Notes: a model not told the origin generated them from the sequence alone. Positions 18,501 to 26,083 are shown, numbered from the stretch's first letter. The stretch: DNA of 42,975 bases from Actinospica durhamensis (GCF_018139695.1 NZ_JAGSOG010000042.1:1-42975); one strand, 5' to 3'. Numbers and translations are program-made.

Positions 18501-18536
18501 CGATCGAACCGGCGATCGAACCCGCGCGATCGAACC
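18501..18536. repeat. Three copies of CGATCGAACC upstream of the Mn riboswitch
   Basis: Identical 10-mers at 18501-18510, 18513-18522 and 18527-18536 are spaced 12 and 14 bp apart. They lie between the riboswitch promoter and the divergent lipoprotein gene and could be binding sites for a regulator of either. Confidence 0.75.
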
Positions 18537-18668
18537 GGCCGGCGCGGGCCTACGTGCTACCAGGCGAAGGAGCCTACGGGCGGAATCGGACGGACTGCTG
18601 TGCCGCGCGGACACGCAGCGGATGCGCGGCGGGCGCGCGGTGTTCCAGTTCCAGCCAAGGGAGCCATC

Positions 18669-19190
18669 ATGAATCGCCTTGTCCTCTTCGCTTTCGGCGC
18701 GGGCGCGCTCGGCGCCGTCGCCGCCGGCTGCGGCAGTTCCGGCAGTTCCTCGTCCTCCGGCACGACCTCGTCGGGCCAGGCGCAGACGACCAGCACCGTC
18801 GTGAAGACCGCGAGCACCCCGGTCGGCCAGGTGCTGACGGACGGCAACGGCCGGACCCTGTACCTGCTCAACACCGACACCGGGACCATGTCCACCTGCA
18901 ACGGCTCGTGCGCGTCCACCTGGCCGCCGGACACCGTGAGCAGCAAGGCCACGGCCGCCGGCGGCGTGAACGCCTCCATGCTGGGCACTCTGACCCGCTC
19001 GGACCACACCACGCAGGTCACCTTCGACGGCCACCCGCTCTACTACTACTCGGGTGACTCGGCGGCCGGACAGGTCAACGGCCAGGGCGTCCAAGGGACC
19101 TGGTTCACCGTCAGTCCCTCCGGCAGCGCGGACATGACCAAGCCCGCGCCGAGCAGCTCCGGAGGATCCGGTGGCGGCTACGGCTACTGA
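18669..19190 (+). CDS. Exported lipoprotein with COG4315-type secreted repeats
   Basis: This 173-aa protein has a lipoprotein signal peptide with the lipobox ending Ala-Ala-Gly-Cys at residue 21. A Ser/Thr-rich linker follows. The core holds two copies of the 'secreted repeat' found in actinomycete lipoproteins (Gly-Arg-Thr-Leu-Tyr-Leu-Leu near residue 58, and Gly-His-Pro-Leu-Tyr-Tyr-Tyr near residue 118), a Cys pair (Ser-Thr-Cys-Asn-Gly-Ser-Cys) and a Trp-Pro-Pro. The C-terminus is Gly/Ser/Tyr-rich. The biochemical role of this family is unknown. The start is supported by AAGGGAG 5-6 nt upstream. The following gene overlaps it by 20 bp. Confidence 0.9.
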   Translation: MNRLVLFAFGAGALGAVAAGCGSSGSSSSSGTTSSGQAQTTSTVVKTASTPVGQVLTDGNGRTLYLLNTDTGTMSTCNGSCASTWPPDTVSSKATAAGGVNASMLGTLTRSDHTTQVTFDGHPLYYYSGDSAAGQVNGQGVQGTWFTVSPSGSADMTKPAPSSSGGSGGGYGY

Positions 19191-19674
19191 CCACCTGCGG
19201 GCCTGGGTGATGGCGGTTCTGGTGGCCGGGGCGGCCTTCGGCGCGATGCTGTTCGTCGGCCCCGGCACGACCGCCGAGTCCCCCGCCCCGCCGCGCAACC
19301 CCGCGGCCGCCTACCTGGCGATCGCGCAGGCGGGAAACAAGCGGCTGGACAAGGACTTCGACCGGCTGCGCGGCCCGGACCGGACCGATCTGCCCGCCGC
19401 CCGGAGCGACCTGCGCGACATCGCCGCCACGGAGCACCTGTTCGACGAGCGCCTGAGCGCGCTCACCCTGCCGCCGGGCCCGGAAGTCTCGGCCGGCACG
19501 GTGATCAGCGCGAACGAGGCCCGCGCCGCCCTGACCGGACAGGCGGCCGACAGCACCACCCCGGCCCAGCTCGCCGCCTACCAGCTGCGGCTGGCCGCGG
19601 CCAACGCCCCGGTGGAGCACGCCGTCAGGGACATCCGCGTCCAACTGCACCTGCCCGCCCCCGACACGAGCTGA
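19171..19674 (+). CDS. Exported or membrane-anchored small protein, unknown function
   Basis: This 167-aa protein has one N-terminal hydrophobic segment (about residues 11-32) followed by a Pro-rich linker and an Ala/Leu/Arg-rich helical domain of about 120 residues. It is probably a secreted or anchored extracytoplasmic protein. The GTG start overlaps the lipoprotein gene by 20 bp, with GGAGGA at proper distance inside that gene. The two are therefore translationally coupled and probably act together at the cell surface. No family is recognised. It is convergent with the arsR-type gene. Confidence 0.75.
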   Translation: MAATATDHLRAWVMAVLVAGAAFGAMLFVGPGTTAESPAPPRNPAAAYLAIAQAGNKRLDKDFDRLRGPDRTDLPAARSDLRDIAATEHLFDERLSALTLPPGPEVSAGTVISANEARAALTGQAADSTTPAQLAAYQLRLAAANAPVEHAVRDIRVQLHLPAPDTS

Positions 19675-19685
19675 TCCGTCGGGCG

Positions 19686-19702
19686 CGCGCCGATCCGGCG
19701 CG
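19686..19702. terminator. Hairpin between convergent genes
   Basis: CGCGCCG-ATC-CGGCGCG is a perfect 7-bp stem with a 3-nt loop, between the stop of the exported protein and the stop of the arsR-type gene. It is a probable bidirectional terminator. Confidence 0.6.
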
Positions 19703-19714
19703 GCAGCCGGTTCG

Positions 19715-20122
19715 TCAGGCCACTGTCTCGGTCGACGGCTGGCCGCTCACCTGATCGCGCAGGCCGAGGCGCAGGTGCTCGCTGTGGTAGACCGCCTCGT
19801 CCAGCAGCGCGGCCACGTGGTTGTCGTAGAGGGCGTAGACGGTGTTCTTACCCTGACGCGTCCCGGCGACCAGGCCCAGGTGGCGCAACAGCCGCAGCTG
19901 GTGCGAGACGGCGGACTGCTCCATGCCGATCTCGTGGGCCAGCTCGGTGACCGCGCACGCGCTGCGGCGCAGCCGGACCAGGATCAGCAGGCGGCTCGGT
20001 GTGGCCAGGGCCTGGAGCGTCTCGGCCACGGACGCGGCGGAGGCGGCGTCCAGGACCGCCTGCGGCGCGCGCTCACGCGGCGCGTTCTCCTGGCCGCCGG
20101 TCCCGGCGCTGACATGGCCCAT
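19715..20122 (-). CDS. ArsR/SmtB-family metal-sensing repressor
   Basis: This 135-aa winged-helix repressor has its helix-turn-helix around residues 60-90 (Glu-Gln-Ser-Ala-Val-Ser-His-Gln-Leu-Arg-Leu-Leu-Arg). The wing follows (Gly-Lys-Asn-Thr-Val-Tyr-Ala-Leu). A C-terminal helix carries Asp-Asn-His and His-Ser-Glu-His, the alpha-5 pattern of Zn/Co sensors such as SmtB, CzrA and NmtR. No alpha-3 cysteine pair is seen, so arsenic or cadmium thiolate sensing is unlikely. It is divergent from a P1B-4 ATPase across an SmtB-like operator and should derepress it when Zn2+ or Co2+ is in excess. The ATG at 20122 is chosen because a longer start would overlap the operator. Confidence 0.92.
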   Translation of the reverse strand: MGHVSAGTGGQENAPRERAPQAVLDAASAASVAETLQALATPSRLLILVRLRRSACAVTELAHEIGMEQSAVSHQLRLLRHLGLVAGTRQGKNTVYALYDNHVAALLDEAVYHSEHLRLGLRDQVSGQPSTETVA

Positions 20123-20147
20123 GTCAGCAGCGTACCAGCAGTGTCGG

Positions 20148-20165
20148 CATGAAGACTTATTCATG
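20148..20165. promoter_or_regulatory. SmtB/ArsR-type operator
   Basis: CATGAA-GACTTA-TTCATG is a perfect 6-6-6 inverted repeat. It closely resembles the imperfect 12-2-12 operators of SmtB/CzrA repressors and lies over the expected -35 region of the ATPase promoter. Confidence 0.8.
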
Positions 20166-20173
20166 TGTTCCGG

Positions 20174-20179
20174 TACAGT
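20174..20179 (+). promoter_or_regulatory. -10 box of the metal ATPase promoter
   Basis: TACAGT lies 9 bp after the operator and 33 bp before the ATG at 20213. The -35 position falls inside the operator and is not a consensus match. Confidence 0.5.
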
Positions 20180-20212
20180 GGGCGGGTAGCTTCCCGAGAC
20201 CGAGGATCCGCG

Positions 20213-22255
20213 ATGCCCACCGATCTGACCCGCCTCCGGCCCGCCGCCCAGGCCGGACCCGCTGGACCTGCCAGCCCCGAGGAATCCGGCGCACCCGCCG
20301 GCGCCGAACCCGCCCGCCTGCGTGCGTCCGGCGTCCGGTCGTTGCCCGAGGTCCGCTGGGCCGCGCTGGCCACGGCGTTGTTCCTGGCCGGCCTGGCCGT
20401 GCACTACGCGCCGGGGCCCGGCTGGCCGGCTTGGCCGCTCTTCCTCGCCTGCTACGCGGCGGGCGGTTGGGAGCCCGGCCTGGCCGGGCTGCGCGCGCTG
20501 CGCGAGCGGACCCTGGACGTGGACCTGCTCATGGTGTTCGCGGCGCTCGGTGCGGCCGCGGTCGGGCAGGTGCTCGACGGCGGCCTGCTGATCGTCATCT
20601 TCGCCACCTCCGGCGCGCTCGAGGCCGTGGCCACCCACCGCACCGCCCAGGCCGTGCGCGGGCTGCTCGACCTCGCTCCGGAGCGTGCAGTGCGACTGGT
20701 GGGCCCGGAGGACGTGGAAGAGCTCGTCGATGCCGCGGATCTCGCGGTGGGCGAGGTGATCCTGGTCCGCCCGGGCGAGCGGTGCGCCGCGGACGGACGG
20801 GTGCTGTCCGGCGCGAGCGAGGTGGATCAGGCCACGATCACCGGCGAGCCGCTGCCGGCCGCGAAGCGCGAAGGCGACGGGGTGTTCGCCGGAACGCTCA
20901 ACGGCACCGGCGTGCTGCGCGTGCGGGTGGAGCGCGAGGCCGCGCAGAGCGTGGTCGCCCGGATCGTGGCGATGGTCGAGGAGGCCTCGGAGACCAAGGC
21001 GCGCACGCAGCTGTTCATCGAGAAGGTGGAGCAGCGCTACTCGATCGGCATGGTCACCGCCACGCTGCTGCTTTTCGCGATCCCGATGCTCGCGGGCGCG
21101 GCGTTCCAGCCGAGCCTGCTGCGCGCGATGACCTTCATGATCGTGGCCTCGCCCTGCGCCGTCGTGCTCGCCACCATGCCGCCGCTGCTCGCCTCGATGG
21201 CCAACGCGGGCCGGCACGGAGTACTGGTCAAGTCGGCCGTCGTGATGGAGCGGCTCGGCTCCACCACGCGCGTCGCGTTCGACAAGACCGGCACCCTCAC
21301 CGAGGGCACGCCGCGGCTGGCCCACATCAGGGTCCTGCCCGACGCCGCGCTGACCGAGCCGCGCATCCTCGCCCTCGCCGCCGCGGCGGAGATCCCGTCC
21401 GAACACCCGCTGGGCCGCGCCGTCGTGGACGCGGCGCGCGAGGCCGGGCACGTGCTCGCGCACCCCGAGCAGTTCGCCGCGATCCCCGGCCAGGGCGTGC
21501 GTGCCCGGGTCCAGGGCCACGACGTGGAGATCGGCAGCCCGGGCTGGCTGCTCGGCGAGGCCGCCGATCCGGCCGCCGGCGCAGCAGTCGACGCGGCCGA
21601 GGTCATCGCAGAACTCGAAGCATCGGGGCACACCGCCGCGCTGGTGCGTATCGACGGCGAGCCCGTCGCGGTACTGGGCGTCGCCGACCGCCTGCGCGCG
21701 GCCGCGGCCGGAGCCGTCGCCCGCATCACCGCCGTCACCGGCACCGCGCCGGTGCTGCTGACCGGGGACAACCGTCGCGCCGCCGACCTGCTCGCCGCCC
21801 AGGCCGGCATCCGGGACGTGCGCGCCGGACTGCTGCCGCAGGACAAGGTGGCGGCCGTGCGCGGGCTCGAGGCCGACGGGCAGCGGGTCCTGCTGGTGGG
21901 CGACGGCGTCAACGACGCCCCGGCGCTGGCCGCCGCGCACATCGGCGTCGCGATGGGCCGGGCGGGATCGGACCTGGCCCTGGACACCGCCGACGCCGTC
22001 GTCATGCGCGACGATCTCGCCACCGTCCCCGCCGTGATCAGCCTCTCCCGCCGGGCCCGCACGGTGGTGCGGGCGAACCTGGTGATCGCCTCCGTGATCA
22101 TCCTCGGCCTCGTCGCCTGGGACCTGGCCGGGCACCTGCCGCTGCCGCTCGGCGTGCTGGGGCACGAGGGCTCCACCGTGATCGTCGGCCTCAACGGCCT
22201 GCGCCTGCTGCGCGCGTCCGCGTGGACCAGGGCGCTGGGCACCGCACCGCGCTGA
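20213..22255 (+). CDS. P1B-4-type heavy-metal exporting ATPase (Co/Zn/Cd, CoaT/CtpD-like)
   Basis: This 680-aa ATP-driven metal efflux pump of the plasma membrane has an actuator motif Ile-Thr-Gly-Glu-Pro near residue 208. The membrane metal motif is Ser-Pro-Cys at 313-315, the phosphorylated Asp357 is in Asp-Lys-Thr-Gly-Thr-Leu-Thr, and a Ser-Glu-His-Pro nucleotide motif and a Gly-Asp-Gly-Val-Asn-Asp-Ala-Pro hinge near 562 are present. The last-helix signature His-Glu-Gly-Ser-Thr is near 650. Ser-Pro-Cys (not Cys-Pro-Cys) plus His-Glu-Gly-Ser define the P1B-4 subgroup, linked to Co2+ and sometimes Zn2+/Cd2+. No N-terminal heavy-metal domain is present. The ATG at 20213 has GAGGA upstream. 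It is probably repressed by the divergent ArsR protein. Confidence 0.95.
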   Translation: MPTDLTRLRPAAQAGPAGPASPEESGAPAGAEPARLRASGVRSLPEVRWAALATALFLAGLAVHYAPGPGWPAWPLFLACYAAGGWEPGLAGLRALRERTLDVDLLMVFAALGAAAVGQVLDGGLLIVIFATSGALEAVATHRTAQAVRGLLDLAPERAVRLVGPEDVEELVDAADLAVGEVILVRPGERCAADGRVLSGASEVDQATITGEPLPAAKREGDGVFAGTLNGTGVLRVRVEREAAQSVVARIVAMVEEASETKARTQLFIEKVEQRYSIGMVTATLLLFAIPMLAGAAFQPSLLRAMTFMIVASPCAVVLATMPPLLASMANAGRHGVLVKSAVVMERLGSTTRVAFDKTGTLTEGTPRLAHIRVLPDAALTEPRILALAAAAEIPSEHPLGRAVVDAAREAGHVLAHPEQFAAIPGQGVRARVQGHDVEIGSPGWLLGEAADPAAGAAVDAAEVIAELEASGHTAALVRIDGEPVAVLGVADRLRAAAAGAVARITAVTGTAPVLLTGDNRRAADLLAAQAGIRDVRAGLLPQDKVAAVRGLEADGQRVLLVGDGVNDAPALAAAHIGVAMGRAGSDLALDTADAVVMRDDLATVPAVISLSRRARTVVRANLVIASVIILGLVAWDLAGHLPLPLGVLGHEGSTVIVGLNGLRLLRASAWTRALGTAPR

Positions 22256-22257
22256 GC

Positions 22258-22286
22258 CTGATTTCGCCGCCGGGTTCGGCTATCAT
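22258..22286 (+). promoter_or_regulatory. Probable promoter of the fluoride riboswitch/crcB transcript
   Basis: CTGATT (22258-22263), a 17-bp spacer and TATCAT (22281-22286) place the start at about 22293, just before the aptamer. The -35 match is partial. Confidence 0.5.
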
Positions 22287-22295
22287 GGCCGTCTC

Positions 22296-22349
22296 GGTGG
22301 TGGGGCTCACCGTTAACCGTCGCCACGCGCGGCCAACAGTCCCTACTCG
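22296..22349 (+). promoter_or_regulatory. Fluoride (crcB) riboswitch
   Basis: The leader contains GGTGGTGGGGCTCACC, which fits the first-stem pattern of the fluoride aptamer (usual form GGnGATGG..TTCnCC), then a TTAACCG segment and a 3' strand ending CCCTACTCG. The base following the first GGnG is G rather than the usual A. It is directly upstream of two fluoride-channel genes, the classical target. CCTACTCG (22342-22349) is exactly complementary to CGAGTAGG (22391-22398), which overlaps the ribosome-binding site, indicating translational control. Confidence 0.82.
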
Positions 22350-22398
22350 CACCACGCATACACAGTGATGCACACACGGTGATGCAACGACGAGTAGG
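22342..22398 (+). promoter_or_regulatory. Anti-Shine-Dalgarno stem of the fluoride switch
   Basis: CCTACTCG at 22342-22349 pairs with CGAGTAGG at 22391-22398. AGGAGGAG (22396-22403), 6 nt before the GTG of crcB, is partly buried by the stem. The loop holds two copies of GTGATGCA (22365-22372, 22379-22386). Confidence 0.7.
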
Positions 22399-22409
22399 AG
22401 GAGTGTGCC

Positions 22410-23009
22410 GTGACGCAGCCCAGCACCGAGCAGGCGGCCGAGACCCCGGACGACGAGCGCCTCGGCGAGGCGTCCCCCTTCGAGGAACCGGGGCCCGACT
22501 CCCCGCCGCGCCGGGCCGCGCCCGCGCCGAAGGTACTGGCGGTGATCGCGCTCGGCGGCTTCGCCGGGGGAGTGGCCAGGTACGAGCTCGGCCTCGCCTT
22601 CCCGACCGCGCACGGGACCTTCCCGGCCACCACGTTCGGCATCAACGTCGCGGGGTCCTTCATCCTGGCGCTGCTGATGATCTTCGTGCTGGAGATCTGG
22701 CCGCCGACGACGTATATCAGGCCGCTGTTCGGCACCGGGTTCTGCGGCGCGTTCACCACCTTCTCCACCATGACGGTCGGCGCCGACCAGCTGTTCGCGG
22801 ACGGGCGCACCGGCACCGCGCTCGGCTACCTGTTCGGCTCGCTCGCCGCGGGCCTGGGCGCGGCCAGCCTCGGGCTCACGATCGGCCGGTCGGTCCTCGC
22901 GGCCCGGCACCGGGCGCACGCCGAACAGGCCGAACACGCCGAACATCCCGAGCAGACCGAACACGCCGCCGCGACGCCGGCGACGGCCGAGGGGCAGGTG
23001 CGGGCCTGA
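22410..23009 (+). CDS. crcB: Fluoride channel subunit 1 (Fluc/CrcB) with terminal extensions
   Basis: This 199-aa fluoride-export channel protein has four membrane spans in residues 43-165. Conserved residues are present: Asn in Gly-Ile-Asn-Val-Ala-Gly-Ser, and the polar track Gly-Thr-Gly-Phe-Cys-Gly-Ala-Phe-Thr-Thr-Phe-Ser-Thr. Most CrcB proteins are about 125 aa; this one has a 40-residue acidic/Pro N-terminal extension and a 35-residue C-terminal tail with repeated Glu-His units. The GTG start has AGGAGGAG at 6 nt. The stop overlaps the next crcB start (TGATG), so the pair are coupled and probably form a heterodimeric or paired channel. Confidence 0.94.
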   Translation: MTQPSTEQAAETPDDERLGEASPFEEPGPDSPPRRAAPAPKVLAVIALGGFAGGVARYELGLAFPTAHGTFPATTFGINVAGSFILALLMIFVLEIWPPTTYIRPLFGTGFCGAFTTFSTMTVGADQLFADGRTGTALGYLFGSLAAGLGAASLGLTIGRSVLAARHRAHAEQAEHAEHPEQTEHAAATPATAEGQVRA

Positions 23010-23377
23010 TGCTCTTCGTCCTCGTCGGCCTCGGCGCCTCCTTCGGCGCCATCGCCCGCTACCTGCTCGACCAGGCCGTCAGCCGCCGCCGGGCCTTCGC
23101 CTTCCCGTTCGGCACCTGGCTGATCAACATCACCGGCTCCTTCGTGCTCGGCCTGATGACCGGCCTCACCGCGCACCACGGCCTCGACACCCGGGTGCTC
23201 GCGGTCGTCGGCACCGGCATCTGCGGCGGCTACACCACGTTCTCCACCTTCAGCTACGAGACGCTGCGGGTGGCCGAGGACGGCTCGAGCGGCCTCGCCG
23301 TCGGCAACATCCTGGGCTCCTTCGCCTGCGGCCTTGGCGCCGCGGCCCTCGGCCTCGGCCTGGCCCTCGCGGTCTGA
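23009..23377 (+). CDS. crcB: Fluoride channel subunit 2 (Fluc/CrcB)
   Basis: This 122-aa, four-span protein is the standard Fluc length. Asn in Leu-Ile-Asn-Ile-Thr-Gly-Ser and the motif Gly-Thr-Gly-Ile-Cys-Gly-Gly-Tyr-Thr-Thr-Phe-Ser-Thr are intact. Its ATG overlaps the stop of the first crcB gene by one base. Tandem crcB genes in Gram-positive bacteria usually encode antiparallel partners, and the same fluoride riboswitch should control both. Confidence 0.95.
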   Translation: MLFVLVGLGASFGAIARYLLDQAVSRRRAFAFPFGTWLINITGSFVLGLMTGLTAHHGLDTRVLAVVGTGICGGYTTFSTFSYETLRVAEDGSSGLAVGNILGSFACGLGAAALGLGLALAV

Positions 23378-23385
23378 ACAGGCCC

Positions 23386-23401
23386 GCCGGTTTTTTCCGG
23401 C
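23386..23401 (+). terminator. Possible terminator after crcB pair
   Basis: GCCGG-TTTTTT-CCGGC lies 8 bp after the stop. The T-run is in the loop rather than after the stem, so this is a weak candidate. Confidence 0.35.
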
Positions 23402-23452
23402 ACCGTGTCGGGATCGCGGTCCGGCGCTACCGCCGCGCACGGTACTCGTCCA

Positions 23453-23474
23453 GTCAGGATATAAGCACCCTGAC
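23453..23474. promoter_or_regulatory. Inverted repeat upstream of the conservon
   Basis: GTCAGG and CCTGAC flank ATATAAGCAC, making a 22-bp dyad in an AT-richer patch about 170 bp before cvnA. TATAAG inside it could serve as a -10 box, so the dyad may be an operator over a promoter. Confidence 0.4.
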
Positions 23475-23646
23475 CACCACCCGCATTTCGTGAGGACTTC
23501 TCGGCCGGTCGGCGGCGGATACGGGCCGGTAAAGAACTCCGCACAACGCGACGATACGCCCGCGTTCTTCGCCTAGCCTCGGCGCGGTTTTCCGAATCGG
23601 GTCCACCGACGGGTGGCCGCGGGTTCCACGAGGCGAGAGGCCGGAC

Positions 23647-26079
23647 ATGGCGCCGAAGATCCCCCACGTACCGCGACAGGCGAGCGTGCGACTGCGCCTG
23701 CCCCGGGCGCGCTCGATCCGCGCGAAACTCGCGCGCATCCTGGTGCTGTCACTGGCGATGGTGCTGATCCTGCTCGGCGCGGCCATGGACACCCAGATCC
23801 GCGCGTACGCCGCGGCGGTGGACACCACGCGCACGGTGGACCTCGTGGCCGACGTGCAGAACGTCATCCAACAGGCGCAGAAGGAACGCGGCCTCACGCT
23901 CGGCGAACTCGGCGGCTCGGCCACGCTCAAGGCCGAACTGCCGGCCCAGCGCACCGCCACGGACCAGGCGCTCACCCAGCTGCGCGCCCTGCTCGCCGCC
24001 GACCCGCCCGACGCGACCCAGGTCACCGCGGCGCTGGGCCTGCTCGACCAGCTGCCGAAGCAGCGCGCCACCGCGGACGCGGCCCAGGAGAACCAGGCCG
24101 CCGCGCTGACCTACTTCGCGAACGCGATCGCCGCGCTCAACGACCTCCCGCTTGGCCTCGACCAGTCGCAGGACCCGCAGATCAACACCGATCTCGAGGC
24201 CCTGTACGCGCTCGGGCACTTCAAGGAGTACAACGGGCGCGAGCGGGCCCTGCTGACCGGCGTGTTCTCCTCCGGCGGCTATCCGGCCGGGGAGTACCTG
24301 CAGCTGCTGCAGATCAAGGCGTCGCAGACGGCGTACCTGCTGCAGTATCAGGGCTATGCGACCACGGTGCAGGCCGGGCTGCTGAACGCGGTGCGCACCG
24401 GCGCCGCGGCCAAGCGGGTGGCCGCGATGGAGACGGTGGCCATGGCCGCCGGGCAGCGTCCGGGGCAGAACCTCACCGCCGCCGACCGGCTCAGGGCCGT
24501 GCCGCAGAACTGGTACAGCCAGATGACCACGTACATCACCGGCATGTGGGGTGTGCAGAAGACCCTCGACGCCGCGATCGAGGCGCGGGCCGCGCAGCTG
24601 CAGTCGCAGGCCCTCGAGCGGGTGGTCACCTTCGCCGCCTTCGCCCTGCTCGCCGCCGCGGCCGAGATCCTGCTCGCGCTCGGCGCGCTGCGCTCCATCA
24701 TCGCCCCGCTCGGCCTGCTCGTGCGCGAGGCCGACGCGCTGGCCGGCAGCCGCCTGCCCGAGGCGGTGGCCGCCGTGGCCGAGGCCACCGAGGAGGAGCC
24801 GCGCCCCGCCCTGACCCCCGTCGCGGTCGATCCGCACGCGGGCACCGAGATCCACTCCGTGGCCGCCGCGCTCGGCCGGGTGCAGGAGTCCGCGATCGAC
24901 CTGGCCACCGAGCAGGCCGCGCTGCGCCGCAACTCCAGCGACTCCCTGGTGAACCTGGCCCGGCGCAACCAGAACCTGGTGCGCCGTCAGCTCGGCTTCA
25001 TCAGCAGGCTGGAACGCGACGAGCTCGAGCCGACAGCGCTGGCCAACCTGTTCGAACTCGACCATCTGGCCACCCGCATGCGCCGTAACGCCGAATCCCT
25101 GCTCGTCCTCGTCGGCGAGGGCGCCCCGCGCCGCTGGGCCGAGCCGGTCCCGGCCAGCGACGTGGTCCGTGCCGCGCTCGCCGAGGTGGAGGACTACCGC
25201 CGGGTCACCCTGCGCCGCCTGGACGAGGCCCGGATCGCCGGCGGCGCCGTCGCCGAACTCGCGCACCTGCTCGCCGAACTGCTGGAGAACGCGCTCACCT
25301 TCTCGCCGCCGGACAGCGAGGTGGAGATCCTCGGCCGGGTCTCCGGCAAGGGCTACCTGATCGCCGTGATCGACTACGGGCGCGGCATGACCGCGGAGCA
25401 GATGGACCGGGCCAACCGGCGGCTGCGCGGGCAGGAGCGCTACGACGTCGCCCCCACCCGCTTCCTCGGCCACTACGTGGTCGGCCGGCTCGCCCAGCGC
25501 CTCGGCGCCCAGGTCCAGGTCGGCGACTCGCCCACCACCGGCGTGACCGCCAGGATCCTGATTCCGTCCGAACTGGTCAGCGGGGTGGGCATCGACGCGC
25601 CGCTCACCGGTTCCGGCCAGGGAGCCCCGGTGTCGGCCGCCGAGGCGTTCCCGGCCGTCGGCTCGAGCAAGACCCTGGCCGCCGACGGACTGTTCGCCGA
25701 CGCCCCGGCCCCCGCGCCCGGACCCGCGTCCGCCGCGCCGATCCCGGGCCAGCGCCCGCAGCCGGCCCACGCCGCACCGCGTCCGGCCGGGGCCGCGCCG
25801 ACCCCCGCCACCGCCACCCAGACCCGCAACGGCCTGGCCAAGCGCGCGGCCAGGGGCGAGGCCGAACGCGCCGCGGCCCGGGCCCAGGCCCCGCAGCCCG
25901 AACTGCCCGCCTGGCGCTCCCCTGAGGACGTCAAGGCCCGGCTGACCGCGTTCAGCGGCGGCTACCGGCGCGGGGCCACGGGCACCGACACCCGCGGCGG
26001 CGCGGTCCCGGACGGCGAGGCCGCCGCGGCGCAGGCCACCGCATCAGCATCCGCATCCCCTCTCGGCATGGAGAAGTAG
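23647..26079 (+). CDS. cvnA: Conservon sensor: histidine-kinase-like membrane protein (CvnA)
   Basis: This 810-aa protein has a short basic N-terminus, a first membrane span (about 30-48) and an extracellular helical sensor domain of the nitrate/nitrite-sensing type (about 60-310). A second span follows at about 325-350, then a coiled linker. A dimerisation-like region (Leu-Asp-His-Leu-Ala-Thr near residue 470) leads to a GHKL ATPase domain with N box Glu-Leu-Leu-Glu-Asn-Ala near 544 and Asp-Tyr-Gly-Arg-Gly-Met near 577. A Pro/Ala-rich tail of about 150 residues ends it. It heads the four-gene conservon, where such proteins act with a roadblock protein, a DUF742 protein and a small GTPase in a membrane-associated complex. 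The signal is unknown. ATG at 23647 follows a purine-rich ribosome site. Confidence 0.92.
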   Translation: MAPKIPHVPRQASVRLRLPRARSIRAKLARILVLSLAMVLILLGAAMDTQIRAYAAAVDTTRTVDLVADVQNVIQQAQKERGLTLGELGGSATLKAELPAQRTATDQALTQLRALLAADPPDATQVTAALGLLDQLPKQRATADAAQENQAAALTYFANAIAALNDLPLGLDQSQDPQINTDLEALYALGHFKEYNGRERALLTGVFSSGGYPAGEYLQLLQIKASQTAYLLQYQGYATTVQAGLLNAVRTGAAAKRVAAMETVAMAAGQRPGQNLTAADRLRAVPQNWYSQMTTYITGMWGVQKTLDAAIEARAAQLQSQALERVVTFAAFALLAAAAEILLALGALRSIIAPLGLLVREADALAGSRLPEAVAAVAEATEEEPRPALTPVAVDPHAGTEIHSVAAALGRVQESAIDLATEQAALRRNSSDSLVNLARRNQNLVRRQLGFISRLERDELEPTALANLFELDHLATRMRRNAESLLVLVGEGAPRRWAEPVPASDVVRAALAEVEDYRRVTLRRLDEARIAGGAVAELAHLLAELLENALTFSPPDSEVEILGRVSGKGYLIAVIDYGRGMTAEQMDRANRRLRGQERYDVAPTRFLGHYVVGRLAQRLGAQVQVGDSPTTGVTARILIPSELVSGVGIDAPLTGSGQGAPVSAAEAFPAVGSSKTLAADGLFADAPAPAPGPASAAPIPGQRPQPAHAAPRPAGAAPTPATATQTRNGLAKRAARGEAERAAARAQAPQPELPAWRSPEDVKARLTAFSGGYRRGATGTDTRGGAVPDGEAAAAQATASASASPLGMEK

Positions 26080-26083
26080 ACAC

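Noticed and set aside
20123-22165. Long minus-strand extension of the arsR-type ORF
   Set aside because: It would cross the operator and the whole ATPase gene. The ArsR fold begins near 20122 and the extension is shadow sequence.
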